Shown in pieces: positions 7,250-16,927 of a DNA stretch of 35,345 nt. Each line of letters begins with the position of its first letter. The first letter of the stretch is position 1. The notes beneath the pieces are model-generated. The model was not told where the DNA came from, did not search any database, and worked only from the letters and a program-made list of their open reading frames with translations. The translations under genes and the position numbers were made by a program. Origin of the DNA: Oscillospiraceae bacterium (GTDB lineage: Bacteria > Bacillota > Clostridia > Saccharofermentanales > Fastidiosipilaceae); contig JAQWFM010000021.1 of the NCBI GenBank assembly GCA_028704415.1, positions 1 through 35,345 on the forward strand, in the 5' to 3' direction.

Positions 7250-9576
7250 AACGGCTGGCAGCCGACATTCAGGGCATTGTTCAGGGGGTGGGCTTCCGTC
7301 CCTTTGTAGCACGTGAGGCCGTGCAGCTGGGCCTGACCGGCTTAGTCCGTAATACGCCGTCCGGCGTTGAACTGGAGTGCGAGGGACCGGCTGCGGCCTG
7401 TTTGGCGCTGCTGCGCCAGATTAAACAAAATCCGCCTCCCGGCGCGGTGCTGTTTTCCCTGGAATACCGGGAGCTGGCGGTGCAAGGTGATCAGACTTTC
7501 CGGATCCTCAGCTCTGACCAGGGCACACCGGCCGCGGCTGTTTCGCCTGATTTAGGCATTTGCCCCGACTGTGCGCGCGAGCTATTTGACCCTGCAGATC
7601 GCCGTTACCGCTATCCTTTCATTAATTGCACGGCTTGCGGCCCCCGCTTTACCATTTTGAAACAGGTGCCTTATGACCGGGCTAACACGACTATGGCAGA
7701 TTTTATTATGTGTCCGGATTGTGCTGCTGAATATCAGGATCCGCACAGCCGGCGCTTTCATGCACAGCCTGACGCCTGTGCTGTCTGTGGTCCGGTTTTA
7801 ACGTGGCTTGAAGGTGCAGATCAAAGCCAGAACCAGGTTATAGAGCATTTTGAAGCGGCTATTCGCGCCGGCAAGATTGTTGCGGTCAAAGGTCTGGGCG
7901 GCTTTAATCTGGCTTGCGATGCTCAAAATGAATTGGCTGTACGTCAGCTGCGCCAGGTAAAACATCGTTATGCCAAACCTTTGGCGGTCATGGTGCGTGA
8001 TCTGGCTCAAGCCAGGACGATTTGTGAGCTTGACCCGGCAGAAGCGCAGGAACTGGAGAGCGCCAGGCGCCCGATTATACTGCTGAAAAAAACCAGCTTT
8101 TGCCAAGTGGCTCGCTCAGTCGCGCCGGATACTAAGCGCTTGGGGGTGATGCTGGCTTATACGCCGCTGCATTTATTACTGCTGGAGCATTTACCGCCTT
8201 TGGTGATGACCAGCGCTAACGTGTCAGACCAGCCCATGTATTACCAGGACAAAGACTTAGCAAAAGTGAGGCAGCTGTGTCAGGCGGTGGTTACGCATAA
8301 CCGGCCCATTCTGCGGCGGGTGGATGATTCAGTCTGCGTCTTTGCGGCCGGCCAGCGCCGCTTGCTGCGCCGCGCTCGCGGCTTTGCGCCGGCGCCCATA
8401 CCGGTTAAGCTGCCCCCTCAGGAAGATGCTAAAGTTAGTCAGGCTATGGACCCTCGGTCGGCTTGCGGCCTGCTGGCTCCGCAGGCAAGTCCGGAAATCC
8501 TGGCTTTGGGTGCGCAGCAAAAGAACAGCTTTTGCTTTTTGAAGCAGGGCTTGGCCTATTTGTCCGCTCATATTGGGGATTTGGAGGATGAAGCCACGCT
8601 CACCTTCTTACACCATGAGATTCCGGCTTTCCTGAACCTGTTTGGTGGTCACCCCCGGATTCTGGTCACGGATGAACACCCGGATTATGCGTCCGTGCGG
8701 CTGGGTAAGCTATATGCCCGCCAGCACCCGGAAATTCGCTTGCTGACGGTCCAGCACCATCACGCGCATTTTGCGTCGGTTCTGGCTGAGCATGGTTTGA
8801 CCCGGGCGGTAGGCCTGATTTTTGACGGTACCGGTTATGGATCCGACGGACTCATCTGGGGCGGGGAGTGTTTGGCCGGGACCGCCGCGCACAGCCGGCG
8901 ACTGGCCAGGCTGCGCCCCCTGCGCCTGCCCGGCGCGGATGCCGCGGTGCGTGAGCCCTGGCGGACGGCCATGAGTGCCGTGGCAGATGCCTGCGGGAAA
9001 CAGGAAGCGCTGGCCTTGTTTGGCCAGCATCCCGGAGCGGCTAACTTACTGGCTTTGTGCCGTCGCGGCCAGCTGGCGCCATTATCCAGTGGCATGGGCC
9101 GGCTGTTTGATGTCTTTGCGGTCCTGGCCGGTTTACCAGAGCAGGTATCCTATGAAGGCCAGGATGCGGCTTGCCTGGAACAGCTTTGTGAAGCAGATGC
9201 GGCGGGCAGTTATGAGTTTGTATGGGGACAGGGGCCGGAAGGTTTAGTTGAATTTGACTGGCGCGTCGCAGTCAGACAGGCGCTAAAGGACCGTAAACAG
9301 GGCGTGCGGCCAGGGGTGATGGCTCAGCGCTTTCACCGGGCCGTGACTCGCCTGGTTCGCGATTGTGCGCAACGGTATTCTGAATGGCCGGCGGTGGTCT
9401 TGTCTGGCGGTGTATTTCAGAATGTTCACCTGCTGGAAAGCTGTCTGGCAGGCTTGACCCAGGACGGGCGCCGGGTTTATACCAATGAACTGGTGCCGGC
9501 CAATGACGGGGGGATCAGTTATGGTCAGGCGGCCACCGCCTGGGCCAGACTGAAGGAGGAAACAGCATGTGTTTAG
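7246..9576 (+). CDS. hypF: Carbamoyltransferase HypF (cyanide ligand synthesis)
   Basis: HypF (776 residues, full length) uses carbamoyl phosphate and ATP to carbamoylate the C-terminal Cys of HypE, the first step to the cyanide ligands of the Fe site. Domains in order: acylphosphatase-like (1-90, with GIVQGVGFRPF), two zinc fingers with CxxC-X18-CxxC spacing (Cys 106/109/128/131 and 156/159/178/181), YrdC-like (about 200-390), and a Kae1-like domain with the metal-binding HHHAH at 504-508. All parts are intact. It is coupled to hypB by a four-base overlap and to hypC by a ten-base overlap. Placing hypF between hypB and hypC is a common Firmicute variation. Confidence 0.97.
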   Translation: MKRLAADIQGIVQGVGFRPFVAREAVQLGLTGLVRNTPSGVELECEGPAAACLALLRQIKQNPPPGAVLFSLEYRELAVQGDQTFRILSSDQGTPAAAVSPDLGICPDCARELFDPADRRYRYPFINCTACGPRFTILKQVPYDRANTTMADFIMCPDCAAEYQDPHSRRFHAQPDACAVCGPVLTWLEGADQSQNQVIEHFEAAIRAGKIVAVKGLGGFNLACDAQNELAVRQLRQVKHRYAKPLAVMVRDLAQARTICELDPAEAQELESARRPIILLKKTSFCQVARSVAPDTKRLGVMLAYTPLHLLLLEHLPPLVMTSANVSDQPMYYQDKDLAKVRQLCQAVVTHNRPILRRVDDSVCVFAAGQRRLLRRARGFAPAPIPVKLPPQEDAKVSQAMDPRSACGLLAPQASPEILALGAQQKNSFCFLKQGLAYLSAHIGDLEDEATLTFLHHEIPAFLNLFGGHPRILVTDEHPDYASVRLGKLYARQHPEIRLLTVQHHHAHFASVLAEHGLTRAVGLIFDGTGYGSDGLIWGGECLAGTAAHSRRLARLRPLRLPGADAAVREPWRTAMSAVADACGKQEALALFGQHPGAANLLALCRRGQLAPLSSGMGRLFDVFAVLAGLPEQVSYEGQDAACLEQLCEADAAGSYEFVWGQGPEGLVEFDWRVAVRQALKDRKQGVRPGVMAQRFHRAVTRLVRDCAQRYSEWPAVVLSGGVFQNVHLLESCLAGLTQDGRRVYTNELVPANDGGISYGQAATAWARLKEETACV

Positions 9577-9791
9577 CTATTCCAGGTAAAGTAGCAGCGA
9601 TCAATGCACAGCAGGGTACGATAGACTACGGCGGAGTCACAAGGCAGGCAGATATGACTTTACTGCCCCAAGCTCAAGTCGGTGATATGGTGATGGTTCA
9701 CGCTGGTTTTGCCATTGCGGTGATGGACCAGGCGGCCGGCGAAGAACTGATGCGACTGACAGCGGAGCTGGATTCATATGGAAAAGCGTGA
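9567..9791 (+). CDS. hypC: Hydrogenase assembly chaperone HypC
   Basis: HypC (74 residues) is the small OB-fold chaperone that works with HypD in building the Fe(CN)2CO group and then holds the large-subunit precursor. The essential N-terminal Cys is at position 2 in MCLAIPGKV, the family signature. The middle and end (VGDMVMVHAGFAIAVMD) match the usual conserved core. An AGGAGG ribosome site inside the end of hypF precedes the start. The stop overlaps hypD by 14 bases, consistent with one translationally coupled unit and with HypC-HypD complex formation. Confidence 0.97.
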   Translation: MCLAIPGKVAAINAQQGTIDYGGVTRQADMTLLPQAQVGDMVMVHAGFAIAVMDQAAGEELMRLTAELDSYGKA

Positions 9792-11007
9792 GATGGTGGC
9801 CCGGCTGGCGGATATCCTTGCAGAGACTAGCCGGGGTTTACCGGATTTTGCGGTTATGGAAGTCTGCGGCACTCATACTCACGCGATTGCGCGCTATGGT
9901 CTGAGTGCGCTGCTGCCCTCTAATATCCGCCTGGTATCCGGGCCGGGTTGCCCGGTTTGTGTCACCGCGGATGAAACCATTGCCCAGGCGCTGACGCTGG
10001 CCCGGCAGCCGGCTACCTGCGTCTGCAGTTTTGGCGATATGCTGCGTGTCCCTGTCCGGGTGCAGTATCCGGAAGGCGAGACCGGATTAGATAGCTTGTT
10101 GCGTGAGCGCGGGTTGGGCCGGGATGTGCGGCTGGTGGTTTCCCCGCTGGATGTCCTGCGTCTGGCTCAGGCAGAGCCAGACCGTCAGTTTGTCTGGTTT
10201 GCGGTGGGCTTTGAAACGACCGCGCCTGCTACAGCCGTGCTGCTGCGGCAGGCCCGTGCGGCCGGGGTGCCTAACCTCAAGGTGCTTTGTGCGCATAAAA
10301 CCATGCCGGCGGCACTGCAGGCGTTGCTGGATCCAGCAGACTCAAAGCCTGCTAAGCAGCCTATCCGGGGTTTGCTCTGCCCCGGGCATGTGGCGGCGAT
10401 TACCGGCGCAAATGCTTTTCAGTTTGTCCCCCGACAGTTGGGGCTGGCCGCGGCAATCTCAGGCTTTGAGCCGGAAGACATCCTGGCGGCGTTGGTAGAG
10501 CTGAGCCGGCAACTGCACCGTGGTCAGCCTGGCCTGCGCAATATGTATCCGGCGGTGGTACGGCCAAATGGTAACCTGGCGGCTCAGGGGTTACTTAGTC
10601 AAATATTTCAGCCCAGTACAGCCACCTGGCGCGGCCTGGGTGAGATACCTGCCAGCGGCCTGAGCCTGCGACCGGCATGGCAGGAATTTGATGCGTTAAA
10701 CGGCAGTCTCTCCCCGGATCCGGCGGCAACCGTCTGTCCTGTGGCCGAGACCAAACCAAGCGCCTGCCATTGCGGACCGGTCCTGCGCGGAGACGAAAGC
10801 CCGCTTGATTGTCCGTTATTTATGCGTGCTTGCACTGAAGCTAATCCCCGCGGCCCTTGTATGGTTTCTTCTGAAGGCGCCTGCGCGGCGGCCAGCCGTT
10901 ATGGGACCGGCGGCGCTGCCGTTCGCCTCAAGGAACACTATAGAGCTGGATCTGGCGCGGTGTCAGGTCATAATGAATTTAGGAAGGAACCGGATATATA
11001 TGGATGA
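9778..11007 (+). CDS. hypD: Fe-S protein HypD (Fe(CN)2CO assembly)
   Basis: HypD (409 residues) is the scaffold on which the Fe(CN)2CO moiety is assembled, with HypC. The essential Cys30 in CGTHTH and Cys58/Cys61 in GPGCPVC are present. The C-terminal Cys set for the [4Fe-4S] cluster is also there (CHCGPVLRG, LDCPLF, CTEANPRGPCMVSSEG). The protein is about 35-40 residues longer than usual because the frame continues after the conserved EGACAA end through the hypE ribosome site and into the first codons of hypE. This tail has no recognisable motif and may be an effect of a lost stop codon. Function should be intact. Confidence 0.96.
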   Translation: MEKREMVARLADILAETSRGLPDFAVMEVCGTHTHAIARYGLSALLPSNIRLVSGPGCPVCVTADETIAQALTLARQPATCVCSFGDMLRVPVRVQYPEGETGLDSLLRERGLGRDVRLVVSPLDVLRLAQAEPDRQFVWFAVGFETTAPATAVLLRQARAAGVPNLKVLCAHKTMPAALQALLDPADSKPAKQPIRGLLCPGHVAAITGANAFQFVPRQLGLAAAISGFEPEDILAALVELSRQLHRGQPGLRNMYPAVVRPNGNLAAQGLLSQIFQPSTATWRGLGEIPASGLSLRPAWQEFDALNGSLSPDPAATVCPVAETKPSACHCGPVLRGDESPLDCPLFMRACTEANPRGPCMVSSEGACAAASRYGTGGAAVRLKEHYRAGSGAVSGHNEFRKEPDIYG

Positions 11008-12022
11008 AGAAATCAGTCTGGCCCATGGCGCTGGAGGCGAAGCCTACCGTCAGATGGTGCAGGAGATTTTTATTCCCGGTTATGGCAGCCCTGAGCTAAG
11101 TCAGCTGGGAGACTCCGCTGTGTTGCCAGGGCCGGGCCAAAGCGGGGAACTGGCTTTTACCACCGACAGCTTTGTGGTCTGGCCTTTGTTTTTCCCCGGC
11201 GGCGATGTTGGCAGCCTGGCTGTGTCTGGTACGGTCAATGATTTGGCGGTGGCCGCCAGCGTACCGCGCTATCTCAGTGTGGCCATGATTATTGAAGCAG
11301 GATTTCCTACAAAGACCCTGCAGCGTATCGCCGCTTCAATTGCAGCCACAGCCCAAAAAGCCGGGGTGCGGGTGGTAACCGGCGACACTAAAGTGGTGGA
11401 GCACGGACGGGCCGATGGGATCTATATCACTACCTCCGGGGTGGGTACCTTTGACGGGGGCTGGCGTCGGCCTGACCAACAGGTGCGAGACGGAGACGTC
11501 TTGCTGGTTTCAGGCCCGCTGGCCAGTCACGGGGTGGCGGTTATGGCTGCCCGGGAACAGCTGGAATTTAATCCCCCCCTGCAAAGTGATGCCCGCCCGC
11601 TGGCCGGCTTGATCAGGTCCCTGTTAGCCAGCGGTTTGTCCGTACATGCCATGCGGGATCCCACCCGCGGCGGTTTAGGCGCAACCTTATGTGAATGGGC
11701 TGATAGCTCAGGGTTATGTCTGACCGTGCAAGAAGACGCGCTGCCGGTGAGGGCGGACGTCCGTGCGGCTTGCGCTTTACTGGGGCTGGATCCGCTGTTT
11801 TGCGCTAATGAAGGCGTGGTAGTATTGGCGCTGCCTGCGGCTCAGGCAGCAGCGGCGCTGGCCTGCCTGAAGGCGCATCCGGATGGCCAGGCAGCGGCGA
11901 TTGTGGGTCAGGTGACGGCGGGCCAGCCGGGCCTGCCCGGTCATGTTTCCCTGGATACCGGCTATGGAACCCTGCGCCGGGTGACGCTGCCTGCAGGAGA
12001 CATTCTTCCGCGGATTTGCTGA
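11000..12022 (+). CDS. hypE: Carbamoyl dehydratase HypE
   Basis: HypE (340 residues) dehydrates the carbamoyl group placed on its C-terminal Cys by HypF into a thiocyanate, the source of the CN ligands. The start was set at the ATG at 11000 because AGGAAGG precedes it and the protein then begins with the typical DEEISLAHGAGGEAYRQ segment. Reading further upstream only adds hypD-overlapping sequence. It belongs to the PurM/ThiL-like ATP-binding family. The glycine-rich and Asp-rich nucleotide motifs (GDSAVL, TVNDLAV, GDTKVVE) are visible. The protein ends in PRIC, keeping the essential terminal Cys340. It overlaps the hypD stop by eight bases. Confidence 0.97.
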   Translation: MDEEISLAHGAGGEAYRQMVQEIFIPGYGSPELSQLGDSAVLPGPGQSGELAFTTDSFVVWPLFFPGGDVGSLAVSGTVNDLAVAASVPRYLSVAMIIEAGFPTKTLQRIAASIAATAQKAGVRVVTGDTKVVEHGRADGIYITTSGVGTFDGGWRRPDQQVRDGDVLLVSGPLASHGVAVMAAREQLEFNPPLQSDARPLAGLIRSLLASGLSVHAMRDPTRGGLGATLCEWADSSGLCLTVQEDALPVRADVRAACALLGLDPLFCANEGVVVLALPAAQAAAALACLKAHPDGQAAAIVGQVTAGQPGLPGHVSLDTGYGTLRRVTLPAGDILPRIC

Positions 12023-12101
12023 AAACTGCAGCCGCTTGGCGCATGATGACCTGCGACAAAAAAGAACTGTCTGCATTACGGATAGAAATGAGGACAAGCA
12101 C

Positions 12102-13508
12102 ATGGTTTTGTTAATCTGTGTGGGCACGCCGCTCTTAGGCGCGTTCCTGCTCCCGGCTCTGGGGCATTGGTCGGAAAAGGCCCGCCGATGGGGCTCCCTG
12201 TTAATGGTACTCACGGCTTTAGTCTGTGCGGCTATCGCAACGGTGGATCTTTTGCACGGACAAGCGGACGCGGTCAGACTGCAGCTGCCCCTGGGTCTTT
12301 CAATGGGCCTGCGGATGGACGCCCTGGCGGCTTTTATGGCTCTGACCGCTTGTACCGTGAGCGCGGTGATTGTGGTGTATTCGTTTGGTTATATGAAGAC
12401 TTATACTCACCTGAATGAATATTATCTCATGATTACCTTTTTTATCGGCGCCATGCTGGGCCTGGTGATGTCCACCAGTTTGCTGCAAATGTATATCTTC
12501 TGGGAATTTTCTTCCTTCTGCTGCTGGCGCCTTATCGGGTTCTACCGGGATGACCTGTCCGTAAAACGGGCAGATAAAGCCTTTATGGTGACCGTCTTGG
12601 GCGCGCTGGCTATGCTGGTCGGTTTTACCGGTATCTATGGCGCCACCGGCACGTTTGATCTGGACGCGCTCCAAGGCAGTCAGATCCCGGGCTGGTCCAC
12701 AGGGCTTATCCTGGTCGGTATCCTGTCCAAATCCGCTACCTTCCCTCTGCATAACTGGCTGCCGGACGCAGGGGTTGCGCCTTCCCCGGTTACGTCCCTG
12801 CTGCACGCCGCCGTTCTGGTGAAAATCGGTGTGTTTGCTTATGCCAGGCTTTTTGTGCTGACTTTCAGCATTGATCCGGTTATTACCGTAATCGTCCCCG
12901 TTATCGCCGCGGTCTCTGCGTTGGTTTCCGCCGGTTGCGCCATGATGGCGACAGATATAAAGCGGGTGGTGGCTTATTCAACCATCAGTCAGCTGGCTTT
13001 TATTCTGCTGGGGCTCAGCAGCGGATCCCGGATTGGCTTTGCAGGCGGCTTGCTGTACATCCTGGCGCACAGCATGGCGAAAGCCGGGCTCTTCCTTTGC
13101 TGCGGTATTGTGGAACATAATCTTCATACTAAAGACATGACTAAAATGGGGGGGCTGGCCAGGACCATGCCCAAAACCGCGGTGGCGTTTGCGTTCTGTG
13201 CTTTATCCGTCATGGGGATCCCACCGTTTTCTGGTTACTTTGCCAAGTACCTGGTCATTTCCGGCGAAGTCGATGCCGGCCATCCCGTTATTGCGGCGGT
13301 GTTTATATTAGGCGCAGTGATGACGATTATGTACCTGGTCCGGCTTTTTGCCAAAGTCTTTCTGGGGCCATGCCGGAACCCGGAAAGCCGTGAGGGCAAT
13401 GGTCAGATGGTTGGCTCTGTCCTGACTCTGGCAGTGCTGTCCTTACTGCTGGGCTTGCTGATCTTCCTGCCTTCCGGGCTGATTACTCTGGCAATGGAGG
13501 CGATGTGA
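12102..13508 (+). CDS. Complex I-like hydrogenase, antiporter subunit 1 (NuoL/M, HyfB family)
   Basis: This 468-residue polytopic protein belongs to the Mrp/NuoL-M-N proton-translocating family and is about the size of MrpD or NuoN. The start at 12102 (MVLLICVG) was chosen for its GAGGA ribosome site; an in-frame ATG at 12036 has none. Key half-channel residues are visible: TM5 Glu135 (FWEFSSF), Lys in ILSKSATFPLHNWLPDA, Lys in AVLVKIG, Lys in HSMAKAG and Lys in GYFAKYL. Two adjacent Cys (140-141) follow the TM5 Glu. It lies 79 bases after hypE with no terminator between, so maturation and structural genes are probably cotranscribed. It would form the distal membrane arm. Confidence 0.93.
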   Translation: MVLLICVGTPLLGAFLLPALGHWSEKARRWGSLLMVLTALVCAAIATVDLLHGQADAVRLQLPLGLSMGLRMDALAAFMALTACTVSAVIVVYSFGYMKTYTHLNEYYLMITFFIGAMLGLVMSTSLLQMYIFWEFSSFCCWRLIGFYRDDLSVKRADKAFMVTVLGALAMLVGFTGIYGATGTFDLDALQGSQIPGWSTGLILVGILSKSATFPLHNWLPDAGVAPSPVTSLLHAAVLVKIGVFAYARLFVLTFSIDPVITVIVPVIAAVSALVSAGCAMMATDIKRVVAYSTISQLAFILLGLSSGSRIGFAGGLLYILAHSMAKAGLFLCCGIVEHNLHTKDMTKMGGLARTMPKTAVAFAFCALSVMGIPPFSGYFAKYLVISGEVDAGHPVIAAVFILGAVMTIMYLVRLFAKVFLGPCRNPESREGNGQMVGSVLTLAVLSLLLGLLIFLPSGLITLAMEAM

Positions 13509-13509
13509 G

Positions 13510-15426
13510 ATGCTGGCAATTTTGATTTTACTCCCTGTAGCGGCCGGTTGCTTTTTATGGCTGGCGCGCCGGCACTATGTGATATCACAGCTTGGCGGTC
13601 TGCTTTTTGCGCTGCTGAACCTGGCCGCGGCGCTGCGGCTTTATCAAGGGGGTCAATTTAGCGTGATCCTGCCGGTGACCGTGCCGGGCTTCAGCCTGAC
13701 GCTGCGGGCAGACCAGGTGGCGGAGCTTTTTTTGCTGTTTGCCGCGGCCATGGTGCCGTTGCTACTGATCTATAGTATTGGTTTTGTTCGGGATAAAAAA
13801 TGGGGCGGGCTGTACTTGCTTTATTTATGCTTGAGCATTGCTATGGTCAATGGCGCGCTGCTGTCAGATGATTTGGGCCTGCTGCTCTTTTTTTGGGAAG
13901 GTTTGCTAGGTACCTTGTTTGGTATGCTGTTGCTGCGCAATCGGGAAAATCCCCGCGCCGCGGTAAAAGCACTGACCGTGTCCGGCCTGGCGGATCTGAT
14001 CCTGATGCTGGGAATCGCAGCCTCCGTTTATAGTGCGCATACCACCTTGATGAGCGGGATGCAGCAACTGCCGGTAACCGGCGTCGGTGCGCTGGGCTGC
14101 GCGGCCTTATTGATGGGCGCGTTAGGCAAAGCCGGCTGTATGCCGTTTCATGCCTGGATCCCGCTGGCGGCAGAAGATGCTCCCACCCCGTTTTTGGCCG
14201 CTTTCCCCGGCTCTCTGGAAAAAATCCTGGGTATTTATTTAGCTGCGCGGGTAGTAACGGAGTTATATGCGGTAAAACCTGGTTCAGCGGTCAGTGTGAC
14301 AGTCATGATTTTTGGCGCCGCAACGATTCTGCTGGCAGGGGCTATGGCCTTGGCCCAGACAGACTTGAAACGACTGCTGGCCTATTCGGCTGTTTCCCAG
14401 GTGGGCTACATGGTATTAGGGCTGGGCTCCGGACTGGCTGTGGGGGTGGCCGGCGCGGTTTTCCATTTATTTAACCATGTGTTATATAAAACCGGCCTGT
14501 TCATGACTGCCGGTGCAGTGGAGGCCGCGGCCGGTACGACCGATCTGCGGCAACTGGGTGGCCTGCGCCATCGCTTACCCCTGACTACGGGCAGTGTGGT
14601 GATTTTTAGTCTGGCCATTACCGGTTTTCCCGGCTTAAATGGCTTCTATTCCAAGGAACTGGTTTTTGATGCCGCGCTGGAGGTAAATGTGATTTTTTAT
14701 CTGGCGGCTTTGCTGGGCGCGGTGATTACCGCCATTTATATCTTAAAAATGCTTCACAGTGTCTTTTGGGGTCAGCCGGCTGCCGCGGAAATAAATGCCG
14801 ATCAGCGGCAGGGCGCGCAAAACCAACCGGCTGCCGCTGCTGTCAATCCAGCCGCGGACCAACTGCCGACGGCCCGCCAGGCCAAGGTGACCGGCCGGCA
14901 AGGAGAAGCCTGGGCGCTGGCTATACCGCAACTGCTGCTGGCCCTGGCCTGCGTGGGCTTTGCGGTAGGAGAAAGCCCGGTGGTTGACGGCTTGATTGGC
15001 CAGGCTTTTAACCTGCAGGAACGTTTTGGTGGCTTTCCCAAGTCTGCGGCGTTAGTCATTATCTCCTGCCTGGCTTTGGCTTTGGCCGGGGCAGATCACC
15101 TGTATGGCTGGCGCCGGGAGACCGCCGCCAGTCGCGCCACGGACCATTTGACCGGGCTACCGGGTCTACGTCAGCTATACGTCGCAGCGCAAAGGGGCTG
15201 TTTTGATCTGTATGTCTGGCTGACTGCCGGAGTGCGGGCTTTTTCACGCCTTTGCCAATGGATCGAAAACGGGGTGACCTGGTTTTATGACATTGGCGTG
15301 CCCCGGACCATTATGGGAGCAGGTAATTGGTTATCCGCATTGGACAATGGCAGCCTGGCCCGTTATCTGGCTTTGGCTATTGTGGGTATGCTGGCAGTCG
15401 GCCTGATATTCATACTGATGTTGTAA
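13510..15426 (+). CDS. Complex I-like hydrogenase, antiporter subunit 2 (NuoL-like, long)
   Basis: This 638-residue protein has the length and architecture of NuoL. It starts with an antiporter core of about 14 helices containing the TM5 Glu (FFWEGLL), the Lys-bearing broken-helix segments (GALGKAGCMPFHAW, SLEKILG, HVLYKTG) and the TM12 Lys (FYSKEL). Next comes a Gln/Ala/Pro-rich linker of some 40 residues at about 420-465, more transmembrane helices, and a C-terminal stretch with an amphipathic segment and a last helix. In NuoL such a stretch forms the lateral helix HL along the arm. That correspondence is inference. The gene begins one base after the previous stop. Confidence 0.93.
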   Translation: MLAILILLPVAAGCFLWLARRHYVISQLGGLLFALLNLAAALRLYQGGQFSVILPVTVPGFSLTLRADQVAELFLLFAAAMVPLLLIYSIGFVRDKKWGGLYLLYLCLSIAMVNGALLSDDLGLLLFFWEGLLGTLFGMLLLRNRENPRAAVKALTVSGLADLILMLGIAASVYSAHTTLMSGMQQLPVTGVGALGCAALLMGALGKAGCMPFHAWIPLAAEDAPTPFLAAFPGSLEKILGIYLAARVVTELYAVKPGSAVSVTVMIFGAATILLAGAMALAQTDLKRLLAYSAVSQVGYMVLGLGSGLAVGVAGAVFHLFNHVLYKTGLFMTAGAVEAAAGTTDLRQLGGLRHRLPLTTGSVVIFSLAITGFPGLNGFYSKELVFDAALEVNVIFYLAALLGAVITAIYILKMLHSVFWGQPAAAEINADQRQGAQNQPAAAAVNPAADQLPTARQAKVTGRQGEAWALAIPQLLLALACVGFAVGESPVVDGLIGQAFNLQERFGGFPKSAALVIISCLALALAGADHLYGWRRETAASRATDHLTGLPGLRQLYVAAQRGCFDLYVWLTAGVRAFSRLCQWIENGVTWFYDIGVPRTIMGAGNWLSALDNGSLARYLALAIVGMLAVGLIFILML

Positions 15427-15441
15427 GGGGGAGGGATCATC

Positions 15442-16914
15442 ATGACAATACTTTCAATCTGCGCGCATGGTTTTATCTATGGCCCGATCCTGGTCGTACT
15501 CATCTACAACTTATTTAACCATGAGTTTGCCCGTAAACATTTTTTCTGGTTTGCCGGTACGGGGGCCGTTTGGCAAATCCTGGCCGCGATTGGGGGCTTT
15601 ACCGCCCTGAACCAAAACGGCCAGACCAGCTATGCCTTTGGCGCGTTCTGGGACATCAGGCTTGCTGGCGCCGCTTTCTTTGAACTCAATGCGACCCGCT
15701 TTCTGCTGTTACTGATTGTAGGTTTGGTGGCGCTGATTTCCGTCCTGGTGGCGCATCAGACGGTGGATTTCAACCGTTCATCCTATACGAATCTGCTGAT
15801 GATTTTAGTCCTGGGCATGAATGGCATGCTGCTGGTAACGGACCTCTTTTCGCTATATGTCTTTTTGGAGGTGACCGGATTATGCTGCTTCATCATGATT
15901 GCGATGTTTCGCTCCAGGGCTGATTTGGAAGGCTCCTTCAAATATCTGATTCTGTCTGAGCTGTCCGGTATCTTTATCCTCACTGCCATCGCCTTTTTGA
16001 TGATGAAAACCGGCTCCCTGCGTTATGCTGATCTGGCCGGTCTGGGCCAGCGGATTTCAGCCGGCAGTGGCCAGCTGGAAGATCTGCTGGTTTATGCGGC
16101 CTTGATCCTGTTGATTTCCGGCTTTGCCATTAAAACCGGCGTGGTCCCGTTTCACAGCTGGCTGCCGGATGCCTACCAGAGTGCGGATACCGCTGTTTCT
16201 ATCCTGTTGTCCGGCGCGGTCAACAAAGTGGCAGGGGTTTACGGACTTATGATAGTCATGCAGTTATTTGGTGATGTTGCGCCGGTGGGCCCGTCCTTAG
16301 CTGCGGTGGGTATTATCTCAATTATTATTGGCGCTCTGCTGGCCGTGCGCCAGCCGCAATACAAACGCGTGGTGGCGTATTCCAGTGTGTCCCAGATGGG
16401 TTATATTTTACTGGCGCTTTCTACCGGGACCACCCTGGGTTTGGTGGCGGCGCTGGCGCATATCCTTAGCCACACTGCCTTTAAATCAACGCTCTTTACC
16501 AATGCGGCGGCTTTACAGGAGCAAACCGGAACCCTGGAGCTCAAGGATTTAGGCGGCCTTGAAAATCAAATGCCGGTAACCGCCTTTACGTCCATAATTG
16601 CTTTTCTTTCCACCGCAGGCATACCCCCTACGGCAGGCTTCTGGTCCAAGATCCTGATTATCCTGGCGCTCTGGCAGGCAGGCTCGCCTGTCCTGGCAGG
16701 GGTTGCCCTGGTGGCGGGGATCCTCAGCAGCGCCTACCTGATTCGCCTGCAGCGCACGGTGTTCTTTGGCCAGACCCGCCCGGAACTGGCAAAGGTCAGG
16801 GAGGTCCGGGGCAGTGTGCTGACCGCAGAAGTCCTGCTGACGGTAATTACTCTGGGTTTGGGACTGCTGTATCCGTATATTCTGCTGCTGCTGCATGCCG
16901 GCGGCATCTTGTGA
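15442..16914 (+). CDS. Complex I-like hydrogenase, antiporter subunit 3 (NuoN/M-like)
   Basis: This is the third Mrp/NuoL-M-N family subunit, 490 residues, all membrane. Visible key residues are TM5 Glu143 (FLEVTGL), Lys in FAIKTGVVPFHSWLPDA, Lys in GAVNKVAG, Lys in TAFKSTL and Lys in GFWSKIL. Two adjacent Cys (148-149) follow the TM5 Glu at the same offset as in antiporter subunit 1. A GGGGAGGG ribosome site precedes the ATG. Three such subunits per complex match Complex I and Hyf, and exceed Ech (one) and Hyc (fewer), which implies a high proton-pumping stoichiometry. Whether it corresponds to NuoN or NuoM needs a tree. Confidence 0.92.
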   Translation: MTILSICAHGFIYGPILVVLIYNLFNHEFARKHFFWFAGTGAVWQILAAIGGFTALNQNGQTSYAFGAFWDIRLAGAAFFELNATRFLLLLIVGLVALISVLVAHQTVDFNRSSYTNLLMILVLGMNGMLLVTDLFSLYVFLEVTGLCCFIMIAMFRSRADLEGSFKYLILSELSGIFILTAIAFLMMKTGSLRYADLAGLGQRISAGSGQLEDLLVYAALILLISGFAIKTGVVPFHSWLPDAYQSADTAVSILLSGAVNKVAGVYGLMIVMQLFGDVAPVGPSLAAVGIISIIIGALLAVRQPQYKRVVAYSSVSQMGYILLALSTGTTLGLVAALAHILSHTAFKSTLFTNAAALQEQTGTLELKDLGGLENQMPVTAFTSIIAFLSTAGIPPTAGFWSKILIILALWQAGSPVLAGVALVAGILSSAYLIRLQRTVFFGQTRPELAKVREVRGSVLTAEVLLTVITLGLGLLYPYILLLLHAGGIL

Positions 16915-16927
16915 GGAGGGTTTTCAG

